Shown one piece after another: positions 32,592-40,903 of a stretch of DNA of 64,000 nucleotides. Below the pieces are notes generated by a model. It saw nothing but the letters and a program-made list of their open reading frames with translations. It made no database searches and was not told the DNA's origin. The stretch covers positions 1 to 64,000 of the forward strand of contig JBPYFK010000102.1 in the NCBI GenBank assembly GCA_051984675.1, given 5' to 3'. The number at the start of each line of letters is the position of its first letter. Position 1 is the first letter of the stretch. Position numbers and translations under genes: made by a program. The DNA is from JBPYFK01 sp051984675. GTDB lineage: Bacteria; Actinomycetota; Actinomycetes; Mycobacteriales; Pseudonocardiaceae.

Positions 32592-33378
32592 TTCGCCTTC
32601 AGGAAAGGATCAGGACAGTCTCAGCGGTATGGCCGTCAGGACTGGTCTGCGGGCTCGTTGCACGACGGCCCCGCCGCGAACGCGTTTTCACGTCATTCTT
32701 GCTCCCCCCGCCAGCTTCCGCGTGCGCGGCATTCTGTCTTTCTGCGGGTCGGCTGGGACCGCGCGATGTCGAAGTTCCGCCCCGGCGTGCTCCACGGTCC
32801 TGCCCTGATCGCCCATGCAATGCAGGAACCAAGCGAGCGCGCTGAACGCGGAGTCCTACCGCCTTTGATCATGAGAATACGTCTTCGGAATCGCAGGTTG
32901 AGTACGAAATGTGCTTGAACGGTAGATTCCTCGAAACGCGATCACGGAATTCAGATCGCTGACCGCGCAACGGGAGGCAATAAAATACGAAACCCCATAA
33001 ACAAAGATCAAAAGTCGGGAACACGCGCGTGAAGAACTGCTGCCCCGTCTCCGAGTCGACAGGAACGAACAGCGCGAGAAATCCTCATCTTTCCTTGCCG
33101 GGAGGGCAGTTCCCATGCGAAGGCAGCGGAACGCGGCAGGAAGACTGTAGCCCGAGCGCCCAGTCGCCATTAAGCCAATCGACGCAGTCGAGTTCCACTG
33201 TTTAGTAATCTATCCGCTTTACTCTGGTAACTGTGATGTATATCACACCAAGTCTGTACTGGCTGGTAACAAGTGTGTTTGTTCCCGAGTTCGCGCTCAG
33301 CGCCTTGACTCCGGTGATCGAGTCGGTAGGTTCCGTCCATCCTCGGTGCTATAGCTTCAGCAGCCGAAGGAGGTTTTC
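32592..33378. other. Long gene-free, partly AT-rich intergenic region
   Basis: Nearly 800 bp without a supported gene. The part from about 32880 to 33290 is much richer in A+T than its surroundings. Short open frames here lack family resemblance and ribosome-binding sites. The recognisable signals are a CRP-type palindrome (33232-33247) and a possible promoter, TTGACT-16-TAGGTT (33305-33332), for the lipoprotein gene. Confidence 0.6.
33232..33247. promoter_or_regulatory. CRP/GlxR-type binding site
   Basis: TGTGATGTATATCACA matches the actinobacterial CRP/GlxR consensus TGTGANNTANNTCACA at every fixed position. It lies 182 bp before the lipoprotein ATG in AT-rich sequence. Confidence 0.75.
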
Positions 33379-33417
33379 TTGAGCCGTGAGTCACGGTGCG
33401 CGGGAGGGTCACCATGA
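33379..33417 (+). CDS. Possible 12-codon leader ORF coupled to the lipoprotein gene
   Basis: AAGGAGG, 5 nt before a TTG, is among the strongest ribosome-binding sites in the window. The frame (MSRESRCAGGSP) ends on a TGA that overlaps the lipoprotein ATG (ATGA). Such a leader could couple or attenuate translation of the downstream gene. There is no homopolymeric codon run, only one Cys codon. Existence rests on the ribosome-binding site and the overlap. Confidence 0.45.
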   Translation: MSRESRCAGGSP

Positions 33418-33923
33418 GCCAGCGATTACCCAGCGGAAACCGGCTGAACGACCGACGTATCCGGCGGGATTTCCTGCTGGGCCTGAGCGGACTGCTGCTG
33501 GCCGGCAGCGCACTCGCCTGCGGCGTTCCCACACCCAGCCGTCCAGCGGGGACTGGCCACATCCAGCCACCATCGAGCCGATCGGTCAGCAGACCGCTCG
33601 AGACGCCTCAGCCACCCCCCGGATCAGTGTCCCGCCCGCCGGGACCAACGCCTTTGCCGCCGCCAGCCACCCCGTATCCGCAAGCGCCCACCGCAGCCCC
33701 GCAACCTGACGGGCCGCCGCCACCGGTTACCACCCAGCCGGAAGAGCGAACGAGTCCACAGGATGCGGACCAGGACGACCAGCCAGACCGATGCCGAGGC
33801 GGGCGCCACTCCTCGGCATCGTGCTCCTCGTACTCCCCGGGTCACCGGGGCGGGATGATGCCCTACCCGGGGACGTCCTACGACGACACGGCATCGCTGT
33901 TTGACTGGTTGTTCGGGCTCTAG
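33414..33923 (+). CDS. Tat-exported, proline-rich putative lipoprotein
   Basis: A 169-residue protein. The N-terminus has a twin-arginine motif (RRDFLLGLSGLLLAG) and then SALAC, a near-lipobox whose cysteine is at about residue 36. The remainder is Pro/Ser/Thr-rich (PPGPTPLPPPATPYPQ), without a recognised domain, and ends with an aromatic DWLFGL. It is probably anchored outside the membrane with an extended stalk. GGGAGGG precedes the ATG by 6 nt. It converges on a TetR gene. No family or function is recognised. Confidence 0.72.
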   Translation: MSQRLPSGNRLNDRRIRRDFLLGLSGLLLAGSALACGVPTPSRPAGTGHIQPPSSRSVSRPLETPQPPPGSVSRPPGPTPLPPPATPYPQAPTAAPQPDGPPPPVTTQPEERTSPQDADQDDQPDRCRGGRHSSASCSSYSPGHRGGMMPYPGTSYDDTASLFDWLFGL

Positions 33924-33931
33924 CGGTACGG

Positions 33932-34591
33932 TCAGTGCTGATCTTGCGCACCGGTGGACATAGGAGCGCCGAAGAGACCGGCGACCGCGTCGACGAGCCG
34001 GGTCAAGTGCAGTTCGTTGTCGGTTGCGCCTTGTTGCCAGCGTGCTTCCAGGTCAGCGGCACCAGTGATGAGCAGGTGGCCCCCGAGTTCGAGGCGATGT
34101 CGCGCAACTTCGACGGGCAGGTCCTCGATCAGGCGCTGCTGCACCAGTTTGGTCGCCTGCACGATGCTGCCCGCGAGGCCGCGTGCGGACAGTTCGTCGA
34201 CTCTGCGTCCGAGCTGCTCATACAGCCGGGCGACGAAGCGGACGTAATAGCTGCCGGACCGTGCGCCCTGCTCGGCGAACGGGCGCACGAGAAGCTCCGT
34301 GAGATACCACAGATCGTGGTCCAGACCCCGCGAACGCACTGCGTCGAGCATCTGCTCCCGGCGCTCATCGATGAGGGGCAGCCGGTATTCAAAGATCGCG
34401 CTGATGAGCGTCTGCCGGTCACCGAAGTGGTAGTGCGTCGCGGCGACGTTGCGTTGACCGGCTTCCGCGGCGATCTGCCGCAGCGAAACCGCGTCAAGGC
34501 CATGCTCAGCGAAGAGTTTCTCCGCGGTCAGGAGTAGTTGGGTCCGCGTGTCCACCTCCTCAAAGCTCCAGCGGCGGTGAACGTTCGTCAA
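33932..34591 (-). CDS. TetR-family transcriptional regulator
   Basis: A 219-residue regulator. The N-terminal helix-turn-helix reads LLLTAEKLFAEHGLDAVSLR, then IAAEAGQRNVAATHYHFGDR, a classic TetR motif, and the C-terminal ligand domain is divergent. The start is uncertain: TTG 34591 or GTG 34555, the latter immediately preceded by GAGGAG. It lies 20 bp downstream of comEC but is codirectional only by position. The target is unknown; the GGTAA-type operators at 50.66 kb are one place to look. Confidence 0.88.
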   Translation of the reverse strand: MTNVHRRWSFEEVDTRTQLLLTAEKLFAEHGLDAVSLRQIAAEAGQRNVAATHYHFGDRQTLISAIFEYRLPLIDERREQMLDAVRSRGLDHDLWYLTELLVRPFAEQGARSGSYYVRFVARLYEQLGRRVDELSARGLAGSIVQATKLVQQRLIEDLPVEVARHRLELGGHLLITGAADLEARWQQGATDNELHLTRLVDAVAGLFGAPMSTGAQDQH

Positions 34592-34610
34592 GGTCGTTTA
34601 AGGCACATGG

Positions 34611-37007
34611 TCACTCGTGCGGTCTCACCGGGCTGCCACGACTGGCCACGCGCAACCCACCGCCGCCGAGAACCGCGACGTCACCGGCTTGGTCAGTGCG
34701 AAGCACCCGGGCACCAGACCGCGTCAGCGCGCCGACCACCAGAGGGCTGGGGTGGCCGTACTTGTTGCCGTGGCCCACGCTGATCACGGCGATTCGGGGA
34801 CGTACCGCGGCGAGGAATCGGGGCGTCGTGTAGCGGGAGCCATGGTGCGGCACCTTCAGCACGTCGGCGTGCAGGTCCGCTCGTGAGGCCAGCAACTCGG
34901 ACTGGCCGAGCAGTTCCACGTCCCCGGCAAGCAGAACCCGGCCCGCGGCCGTGGTGGCCATCAGCACCAGCGAGGCGTCGTTGGCCTGCTTCTCGGAGCG
35001 CGCGTGCGCCAGCGAGCCCGCCGGGCCCAAGACGTCGAGCGTGAGAACCGGCCACCGCAGGCGCCCCCCGACCGAGAGTTCGACCACTGGCACGCCGGCG
35101 CGTCGCGCGTCCCGCCGGATCTCGGCCCAGGCCCACGACGGCTCATGCAACGGACCGACGGCCACCGCACCCGCGGAAACCCCGGCCAGTACCGAACTCA
35201 GGCCACCAACGTGATCCGCATGCAAGTGACTCAATACGATCAGGGGAACGTTGTGCACTCCCAACCGGTGAACGCAGTCGGCCATCAACGCCGGGTCCCC
35301 GCCCGTGTCGACCACCACCGCCTGGCCTGGCTCCCCGGTGGCCAGCACGAGACCATCGCCCTGGCCGACATCGCACGCAACGGCCTGCCAGCCTTGGACG
35401 GGCCAACCCGGGTCGAACGTCCGCACCGGGAGCAGGACAACGCACACCCCGATGACCGCCGCCAGGGCGAGTCTGCGGCCCCGTCGGCTGCGCAGGACGA
35501 GCAAGGCGACCAGGGACACGCAGGCAAGCAGCAGCCCGCCCCCGACGCCCATCGGCCACTCGAATGTCGCTCCTGGTACCGCGACGGCGTACCGGGCGAT
35601 CGCCAAGATCCATTCCAACTCGGGTGCGGTGAGCCAGGCCAGCGCGTGACCAAGCCACGGAGCAAGCGGCGCGATCACGGTGGCCGCGACACCGAGGACC
35701 GTCGCTGGCGCGACCACGGGTTCGGCCAGCAGGTTCGCCACGACCGCGACGAGGCTGACCTCTCCCGACATCGCGGCGATCAGCGGTTCGGTGAGCAGAT
35801 GGGCTGCCAGCGCCGCCGCGAGCGCTTCGGCGACCCAAGCCGGAACACCCCTGGCATGCAGTCCCTGGGTCCATCCCGGAGCGAGCACGACCAGACCCGC
35901 CGTCGCCAGCACCGACAGCGCGAAGCCAACGGACACCGCGAGTTCCGGGTACACCAGCAACAGGCCCATGACCGCGACTGCCAGCGCCGGAAGCGCCGAG
36001 CGTTCCCGCCCCATCGCCAACGCCAGCAACGCCACAGCACCCATCACCGCCGCGCGCAGGACGCTTGGCTCGGCACCGGCAAGCACCACGAACCCGGCCA
36101 GCGCCCCGCCCGCCACCGCGGCCGCGACGACCGGACCAGCGCGCGCCAGCCGGCACAGCGCCAGAACCGCGCCACAGACGATCGCCAGGTTGGCGCCGGA
36201 GACGGCCGTCAGGTGCGCGAGCCCGGACTTGTTGAACTCATGGATCACCTCTGTCGGGAGTCCGCGAGTGTCGCCGAACACCAGACCGGGCAGCAGGGCG
36301 GCTGCCGCGGGGCTGAGAACGGAGCCTGCGGATTGGCGGAGGGCATCGCGCATCGTTTCCGCGACGCGCTGCCAAGCCGGTGCTTCGGCCACGCCAGCCG
36401 GTGGGGTCGACACCTGGAGCACGGCGACGATCAGGTCATCGTGCTGAGGAGCGACCAACTTGCCGACGACCGTGAGTTCCTCCCCCGGTATCACCTGCCG
36501 CCATGGGCCGGTCGGCACCAGCATCAGTACTTCGCCCCCACTACGAACCGAACGGCCCGCGATGGCGGCTGACCGCAGTTCGGCCCGCACCAGCGAACGC
36601 TCGCCCGCCGGTCGAGCGCCGTACGCGGAGCCCCGCAACGGCGCGGGCGCCTCCGCAACGGCCACCCGAAGGGACACCGACGTCCCTCGTTGAGCGGCCT
36701 CCCGCACGGGGTTCACCCGCAACTCGTGCGTGCGTAACGCGACCCCGCTACTCGCCACCGCGGCCATGACGAGCACGGCAAGAGCCCCGGCCGCCCAGCG
36801 CCGTGAACCGGCGGCTGTCCACACAGCTGCCAAACCGCCGCACGCGACCGCCGCGACGACGGCCGCGGTTTCCCCGCCCGCCAGCAGGGCGACGAGAGTC
36901 GCTGCCCACACCGCGAGTGCCCCCGGGACGAGCCGCAGGTCGAGCGCTTCAACGCTGCTGGGCTGTTCCGCCCGCTCGCCTTGCTCCCAAACCTTCCTCC
37001 CGTTCAT
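34611..37007 (-). CDS. comEC: ComEC/Rec2-type DNA uptake protein
   Basis: A 798-residue membrane protein with an N-terminal soluble (DUF4131-like) part and a multi-span competence domain (LPGLVFGDTRGLP, HLTAVSGANLAI). A C-terminal metallo-beta-lactamase domain with LSHLHADHVGG at about residue 594 follows. ComEC forms the channel that brings single-stranded DNA into the cytoplasm. The ATG overlaps the comEA stop (ATGA). Upstream in-frame codons lie inside comEA. All metal ligands of the HxHxDH motif are present. Confidence 0.93.
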   Translation of the reverse strand: MNGRKVWEQGERAEQPSSVEALDLRLVPGALAVWAATLVALLAGGETAAVVAAVACGGLAAVWTAAGSRRWAAGALAVLVMAAVASSGVALRTHELRVNPVREAAQRGTSVSLRVAVAEAPAPLRGSAYGARPAGERSLVRAELRSAAIAGRSVRSGGEVLMLVPTGPWRQVIPGEELTVVGKLVAPQHDDLIVAVLQVSTPPAGVAEAPAWQRVAETMRDALRQSAGSVLSPAAAALLPGLVFGDTRGLPTEVIHEFNKSGLAHLTAVSGANLAIVCGAVLALCRLARAGPVVAAAVAGGALAGFVVLAGAEPSVLRAAVMGAVALLALAMGRERSALPALAVAVMGLLLVYPELAVSVGFALSVLATAGLVVLAPGWTQGLHARGVPAWVAEALAAALAAHLLTEPLIAAMSGEVSLVAVVANLLAEPVVAPATVLGVAATVIAPLAPWLGHALAWLTAPELEWILAIARYAVAVPGATFEWPMGVGGGLLLACVSLVALLVLRSRRGRRLALAAVIGVCVVLLPVRTFDPGWPVQGWQAVACDVGQGDGLVLATGEPGQAVVVDTGGDPALMADCVHRLGVHNVPLIVLSHLHADHVGGLSSVLAGVSAGAVAVGPLHEPSWAWAEIRRDARRAGVPVVELSVGGRLRWPVLTLDVLGPAGSLAHARSEKQANDASLVLMATTAAGRVLLAGDVELLGQSELLASRADLHADVLKVPHHGSRYTTPRFLAAVRPRIAVISVGHGNKYGHPSPLVVGALTRSGARVLRTDQAGDVAVLGGGGLRVASRGSPVRPHE

Positions 37008-37936
37008 GTCCGTACCGCGTCCCGCAGCCTGGAAAACTTGGCCTCCCCAATCCCGGGGACGTTCCGCAACTGGTCGACTGAAGTGAACCGGCCATTCTCC
37101 GTCCGCCACCGCACAATCCGCTCGGCCATGACCGGACCGACGCCGGGCAACGAATCGAGCTGTTGCGCCGTCGCGGCATTGAGATCCAGTTTGTCCCGAC
37201 CACCACCCGCACTACCCGTACCGGCGGAATCCGCCGCCTCGCCGCGCTGCGACGGCGATCCCGCGTCGCTCGCGACGGCGGGTGCGGGTACTCCAACGTA
37301 GAGCTGCTCCCCGTCCGCCAGCCTCCGCGCCAGGTTCAAGGACGTGATGTCCGTGCCGGGTAGGGGGCCGCCTGCGGCGTCCAGGGCATGCGCGACCCGC
37401 GAGCCCGCCGCGACGTGCACCAATCCGGGCCGGCTCACCCGGCCGACCACGCTGATGACCAAGAGTTCCTCCCGCGGCGGGGCGGACGCCTGTTGTCCGA
37501 CTCGAACCACCGGCGAGGCCACCGCAGGCAGCGGTGGCGACGCCGGCAACGCGAGTGGTTCCTCGATCACGGGCCGGTCGAACCACACCACGACCGCCAT
37601 GACGACCGCGGCAAACAACGCCGCGGCCGCCAGTGCCAGAAACCCCTTACGCCCAGGGTCCACTTTGGACAAGCGGAACTTCTCGGGTATCCAGCGTCCG
37701 AGCGATGTCAATGGTGGTGGATGTCGCTGCGGCAACACCTCATTGGATGGTTCACCAGAATGCTGTTGTTCATCCGGCTTCGTGTGGGTGTCGGAGTTCG
37801 CGGCGCTGACCCGCGCTTGGTCCATCAACGCGAGCAGACGTGCGCGCGGCTGCGCTTTCTTCGCGCGCACACCAAATTCCGTAAGGCTTGACGATGATTC
37901 GCTGCCATGCGAAGAGAAATCGAGCAACCCAGTCAT
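37004..37936 (-). CDS. comEA: ComEA-type DNA receptor with helix-hairpin-helix
   Basis: A 310-residue protein. A long cytoplasmic N-terminus (about 110 residues) leads to one membrane segment (FLALAAAALFAAVVMAVVVW). An SLBB domain (VVGRVSRPGLVHVAAG) follows, and then a ComEA helix-hairpin-helix pair (DLNAATAQQLDSLPGVG, LRNVPGIGEAKFSRL). ComEA binds incoming double-stranded DNA and hands it to ComEC, encoded immediately downstream with a 4-nt overlap. Two DnaA boxes lie 52-79 bp upstream. Confidence 0.93.
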   Translation of the reverse strand: MTGLLDFSSHGSESSSSLTEFGVRAKKAQPRARLLALMDQARVSAANSDTHTKPDEQQHSGEPSNEVLPQRHPPPLTSLGRWIPEKFRLSKVDPGRKGFLALAAAALFAAVVMAVVVWFDRPVIEEPLALPASPPLPAVASPVVRVGQQASAPPREELLVISVVGRVSRPGLVHVAAGSRVAHALDAAGGPLPGTDITSLNLARRLADGEQLYVGVPAPAVASDAGSPSQRGEAADSAGTGSAGGGRDKLDLNAATAQQLDSLPGVGPVMAERIVRWRTENGRFTSVDQLRNVPGIGEAKFSRLRDAVRT

Positions 37937-37987
37937 GCGATCGAGGTTAGGTCGATCACCAAGAGCCCGACAGTGTCGATCAGAAAA

Positions 37988-38015
37988 TTGTGGACAACCG
38001 CGTCCCCTGTGGATA
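37988..38015. promoter_or_regulatory. Two perfect DnaA boxes upstream of comEA
   Basis: TGTGGACAA (37988-37996) is the complement of TTGTCCACA, the usual actinobacterial DnaA box. TGTGGATAA (38007-38015) is the complement of TTATCCACA. Both have the same orientation, with starts 19 bp apart, in AT-rich sequence. Confidence 0.7.
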
Positions 38016-38108
38016 ATTCGGGCCGCATCGGCCCGTTTCCTTCACCCGATTACGCATTCATGCGGGTGAATTTCGGTGCCACAGGGTAATAAAATTCCAG
38101 ACGCTGAA

Positions 38109-38966
38109 TCACGCGTCGGGGAAGCCGCCCGGCGCCAGCACGACTCCCACCGCCCCGGGGCCGATGTGCGCACCGATCACCGCGCCCACTTCGGAAACCA
38201 TGCACTCCGAACAGTTCGGCAGGTGTCGCTGAATCCGCTCGGCAAGCTCGTGCGCTCTCTCCGCGGCAGCCAGGTGGTGGACCGTGATCCCCACCGGTCC
38301 GGTACCCGCGGACCGCATGGAAATCTCCAGCAGTCGCGCCATCGCGCGACCGGTGGTCCGCACCTTCTCCAACGGCTCGATACGACCTTCCCGCACATGC
38401 AGAAGCGGCTTGATGGACAGCGCTGTCCCCAGCACCGCCGTCGCCGCGCCAATCCTGCCGCCGCGCCGCAGGTAATCCAGAGTCTCGACAGAGAACAGCA
38501 CAGTGGCCCGACCCGCCGCGGTCACCGCAGAATGCTCGACAGCCGACAGATCAGCGCCCGAGGTCGCGGCGGCCGCGGCGGTCAACACCGGGAAACCCAG
38601 GCCCATCGCGGCAGATCGGGAATCGACCACCCGAACCCGGTCGGGATCGACCTGCTCGGCGGCCAACCGGGCGGCCTCCCAGGTGCTCGAAAGGCGGCGA
38701 GACAGGTGCACCGACACAACCCCGTCAGCACCCGACTCCAGCGCTGTGCGGTACGTGGCCGCCAGCTCGGCGACAGTGGCCCCGGACGTGGTCACGCGGT
38801 GTTTGCGGGCGAACGCCGCCGCCAGCTCTGTGGGACCGAACGAGGCTTCGTCGACGGCCGGCAGGCCATCCACGCTGACATGCAACGGCACGCTCCGAAC
38901 GGGCAACCGTTCAGCGAGCTGGTCCGGCAGGTAGGCGGTCGAGTCAGTCACCACAGTGATGGACAC
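38109..38966 (-). CDS. DegV-family fatty-acid-binding protein
   Basis: A 285-residue two-domain protein that begins ITVVTDSTAYLPD, the DegV signature, and continues with TSGATVAEL and SAAMGLGFPVL in the fatty-acid-binding cleft. DegV/FakB proteins present fatty acids to a FakA kinase, and no fakA is in view. The start is GTG 38966. It ends the nadD-rsfS-phosphatase-degV run, separated by 59 bp, in the same order as in mycobacteria. Confidence 0.92.
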   Translation of the reverse strand: MSITVVTDSTAYLPDQLAERLPVRSVPLHVSVDGLPAVDEASFGPTELAAAFARKHRVTTSGATVAELAATYRTALESGADGVVSVHLSRRLSSTWEAARLAAEQVDPDRVRVVDSRSAAMGLGFPVLTAAAAATSGADLSAVEHSAVTAAGRATVLFSVETLDYLRRGGRIGAATAVLGTALSIKPLLHVREGRIEPLEKVRTTGRAMARLLEISMRSAGTGPVGITVHHLAAAERAHELAERIQRHLPNCSECMVSEVGAVIGAHIGPGAVGVVLAPGGFPDA

Positions 38967-39025
38967 GGCCTTACCCTATGCGGCGGAAAGCCCCGTACAA
39001 CTCACCGCCTCGTGTGAGGCGTTGC

Positions 39026-39640
39026 TCACGCGGTCAGCCCGCCGTTGAACGTGATCAACCGCCAGGTCGACGGCGCTGTGGTCCGCCGACTCAACACCAC
39101 CCAGTTGCAGTTGCCCACGCCACCGATTCCCGGCCAGCACTCCAGCGGCAGCCGCAGCAGCTTGGCGGTGAGCGCCGCGATCACCCCACCATGCGCGCAG
39201 AGCAACGCGGTGCGGTGCGCTTGCGCGTCCAGCTCCTCGACGACTTCCACTGCCCGGGACGAGACTTCCACGCGGGACTCTCCGCCGGGCGGTGCCCACG
39301 TCGGGTCCATTCGCCAGGTGTTCATCGCGCCCGGCCAACCGTGCTCGACCTCGGCCCCGCTGAGGCCCTGCCACTCGCCCAGGTGGGTCTCGCGCAGCCG
39401 CTTGTCGAGACGTACGGACATGCCTGCCACCTCGGTAAAGGCGGCGGCCGTAGCACTGGCCCGGCGCAGGTCGGAACTGATGGCCACGTTCGGGTGAAAG
39501 CCGGCGATCACCGGTGCCGCCTGCTTGGCCTGCTGCTGCCCGGTGGAGGTGAGTTCGCTGTCCAGATGCCCTTGTATCCGTCCGGCGGCGTTGTAGTCGG
39601 TTTCACCGTGCCGCCACAGCACGAGACGTTCCAGCGTCAC
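39026..39640 (-). CDS. Histidine phosphatase family protein (GpgP-like)
   Basis: A 204-residue phosphoglycerate-mutase-fold phosphatase. The catalytic RHGETDYN is at the N-terminus, and the second histidine lies in LLCAHGGVIAAL. In M. tuberculosis the gene at this position encodes glucosyl-3-phosphoglycerate phosphatase (GpgP) of methylglucose lipopolysaccharide synthesis, the best guess by synteny. The GTG start overlaps the rsfS stop by 4 nt. Confidence 0.88.
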   Translation of the reverse strand: MTLERLVLWRHGETDYNAAGRIQGHLDSELTSTGQQQAKQAAPVIAGFHPNVAISSDLRRASATAAAFTEVAGMSVRLDKRLRETHLGEWQGLSGAEVEHGWPGAMNTWRMDPTWAPPGGESRVEVSSRAVEVVEELDAQAHRTALLCAHGGVIAALTAKLLRLPLECWPGIGGVGNCNWVVLSRRTTAPSTWRLITFNGGLTA

Positions 39641-40107
39641 GCGAGGCTGCCCCGCTCGTCAGCTACCCGCCCGTCCACCACATCGGCCTCATCGTGCACA
39701 CCGGTGTCGTGGGTCGCTTCCGCCTCGGCGGCGTCGCTGGACGGGGCGCCGGCGTCCGAGAACTCGATCCGCGGGCAGTCCTTCCACAACCGTTCGAGGC
39801 CGTAGAACGCGCGCTCCTCGGCGTGCTGGACGTGCACGACGACGTCGACGAAGTCGAGCAGCACCCACCGTCCCTCGCGGGTGCCCTCGCGGCGTACCGG
39901 CTTGCTCCCCGCCGCACGCATCTTCTCCTCGACCGCGTCCACGATCGCCCCCACCTGCCGCTCGTTCGGTGCGGAGGCGAGCACGAAGCAGTCGGTGATG
40001 ACAAGCCGCTCGGACACGTCGAGCAGAACCACGTCGTTGGCCTTCTTGTCGGCGGCTGCCTGTGCCGCGACCAGAGCCAGCCTGCGGGCGTCCTCGGTGG
40101 CTGTCAC
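39637..40107 (-). CDS. rsfS: Ribosomal silencing factor
   Basis: A 156-residue protein. The RsfS domain (about residues 5-115) contains DVSERLVITDCFVLASAPNE and REGRWVLLDFVDVVVHVQ. It binds L14 and blocks subunit joining during starvation. The C-terminal 40 residues are acidic and low-complexity, an actinobacterial extension. The GTG start follows GGAGAGGAG. It is coupled to the phosphatase gene and 86 bp downstream of nadD. Confidence 0.95.
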   Translation of the reverse strand: MTATEDARRLALVAAQAAADKKANDVVLLDVSERLVITDCFVLASAPNERQVGAIVDAVEEKMRAAGSKPVRREGTREGRWVLLDFVDVVVHVQHAEERAFYGLERLWKDCPRIEFSDAGAPSSDAAEAEATHDTGVHDEADVVDGRVADERGSLA

Positions 40108-40193
40108 GTCTCTCCTCTCCACGGATCGCGATTCGAGGATACGTGGGCCGGCTGGGAGCCGAGCGCCTGCCACACAATGACGGAGGCGACCAC

Positions 40194-40814
40194 CTACTCG
40201 GGGGTCGGCCCCCACTCCGACCTCGACCGCCGGTACAAGCCCCGCTTGTCGATGTAGCGCACGATGCCGTCCGGCACCAGATACCAGACCGGCAGGCCCG
40301 CCGCCACGCGCTCCCGGCACCCGGTCGAGGAGATCGCCATCGCCGGGATCTCCACCAGCGACACCGAGCCTTTCGGCAGGTGCGCGCCATCCAGCGAGTA
40401 GCCGGGGCGGGTCACGCCGATGAAGTGGGCGAGTTCGAACAGCTTGTCCGCCCGGTGCCAGGAAAGAATCTGTTCGAGCGCGTCCGCTCCAGTGATGAAG
40501 TGCAGCTCCGCGTCGGGATAGTGCTGCTTCAGGTCGGTGAGCGTATCGAGGGTGTAGGTGGGACCACCGCGGTCGATGTCCGCCCTGCTGACCGAGAACC
40601 GAGGATTGGACACCGTCGCGATCACGGTCATCAGGTACCGGTCCTCGGCCGGGCTGACCTCCTTGTCTCCCTTCTGGTACGGCTGCCCGGTCGGCACGAA
40701 GATCACCTGCTCCAGGCCGAACTCGGCTTGCACCTCGCTGGCCGCCACGAGGTGCCCGTGGTGGATGGGATCGAAGGTGCCGCCCATGACACCGATACGG
40801 CGGGACATAGCCAT
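40194..40814 (-). CDS. nadD: Nicotinate-nucleotide adenylyltransferase
   Basis: A 206-residue nucleotidyltransferase that makes deamido-NAD from nicotinate mononucleotide. The N-terminal GGTFDPIHHGHL is the (H/T)xGH-type motif, and the C-terminal ISSTGCRERVA is the ISSTxxR motif. The start is either ATG 40814 or ATG 40808. Its position next to rsfS and proA follows the common bacterial arrangement. Confidence 0.96.
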   Translation of the reverse strand: MAMSRRIGVMGGTFDPIHHGHLVAASEVQAEFGLEQVIFVPTGQPYQKGDKEVSPAEDRYLMTVIATVSNPRFSVSRADIDRGGPTYTLDTLTDLKQHYPDAELHFITGADALEQILSWHRADKLFELAHFIGVTRPGYSLDGAHLPKGSVSLVEIPAMAISSTGCRERVAAGLPVWYLVPDGIVRYIDKRGLYRRSRSEWGPTPE

Positions 40815-40903
40815 ACAGCCTAGGAGCCCATTTCCGGCCTATCTCCGATGCCCGCGAAACCCGCGATTACTACTCAACGTGACCATCTCGAGGCACACGG
40901 TGC

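Noticed and set aside
33101..33120. A sixth copy of the dispersed palindrome around GTTCCCATGC
   Set aside because: Only about ten bases match and there is no paired stem.
32856..33170. A 104-codon open frame on the minus strand in the AT-rich region
   Set aside because: It lacks a ribosome-binding site, family resemblance and coding-like codon use.
37988..38015. A replication origin, because of the two DnaA boxes
   Set aside because: Only two boxes are present, without dnaA/dnaN neighbours or an AT-rich unwinding element.
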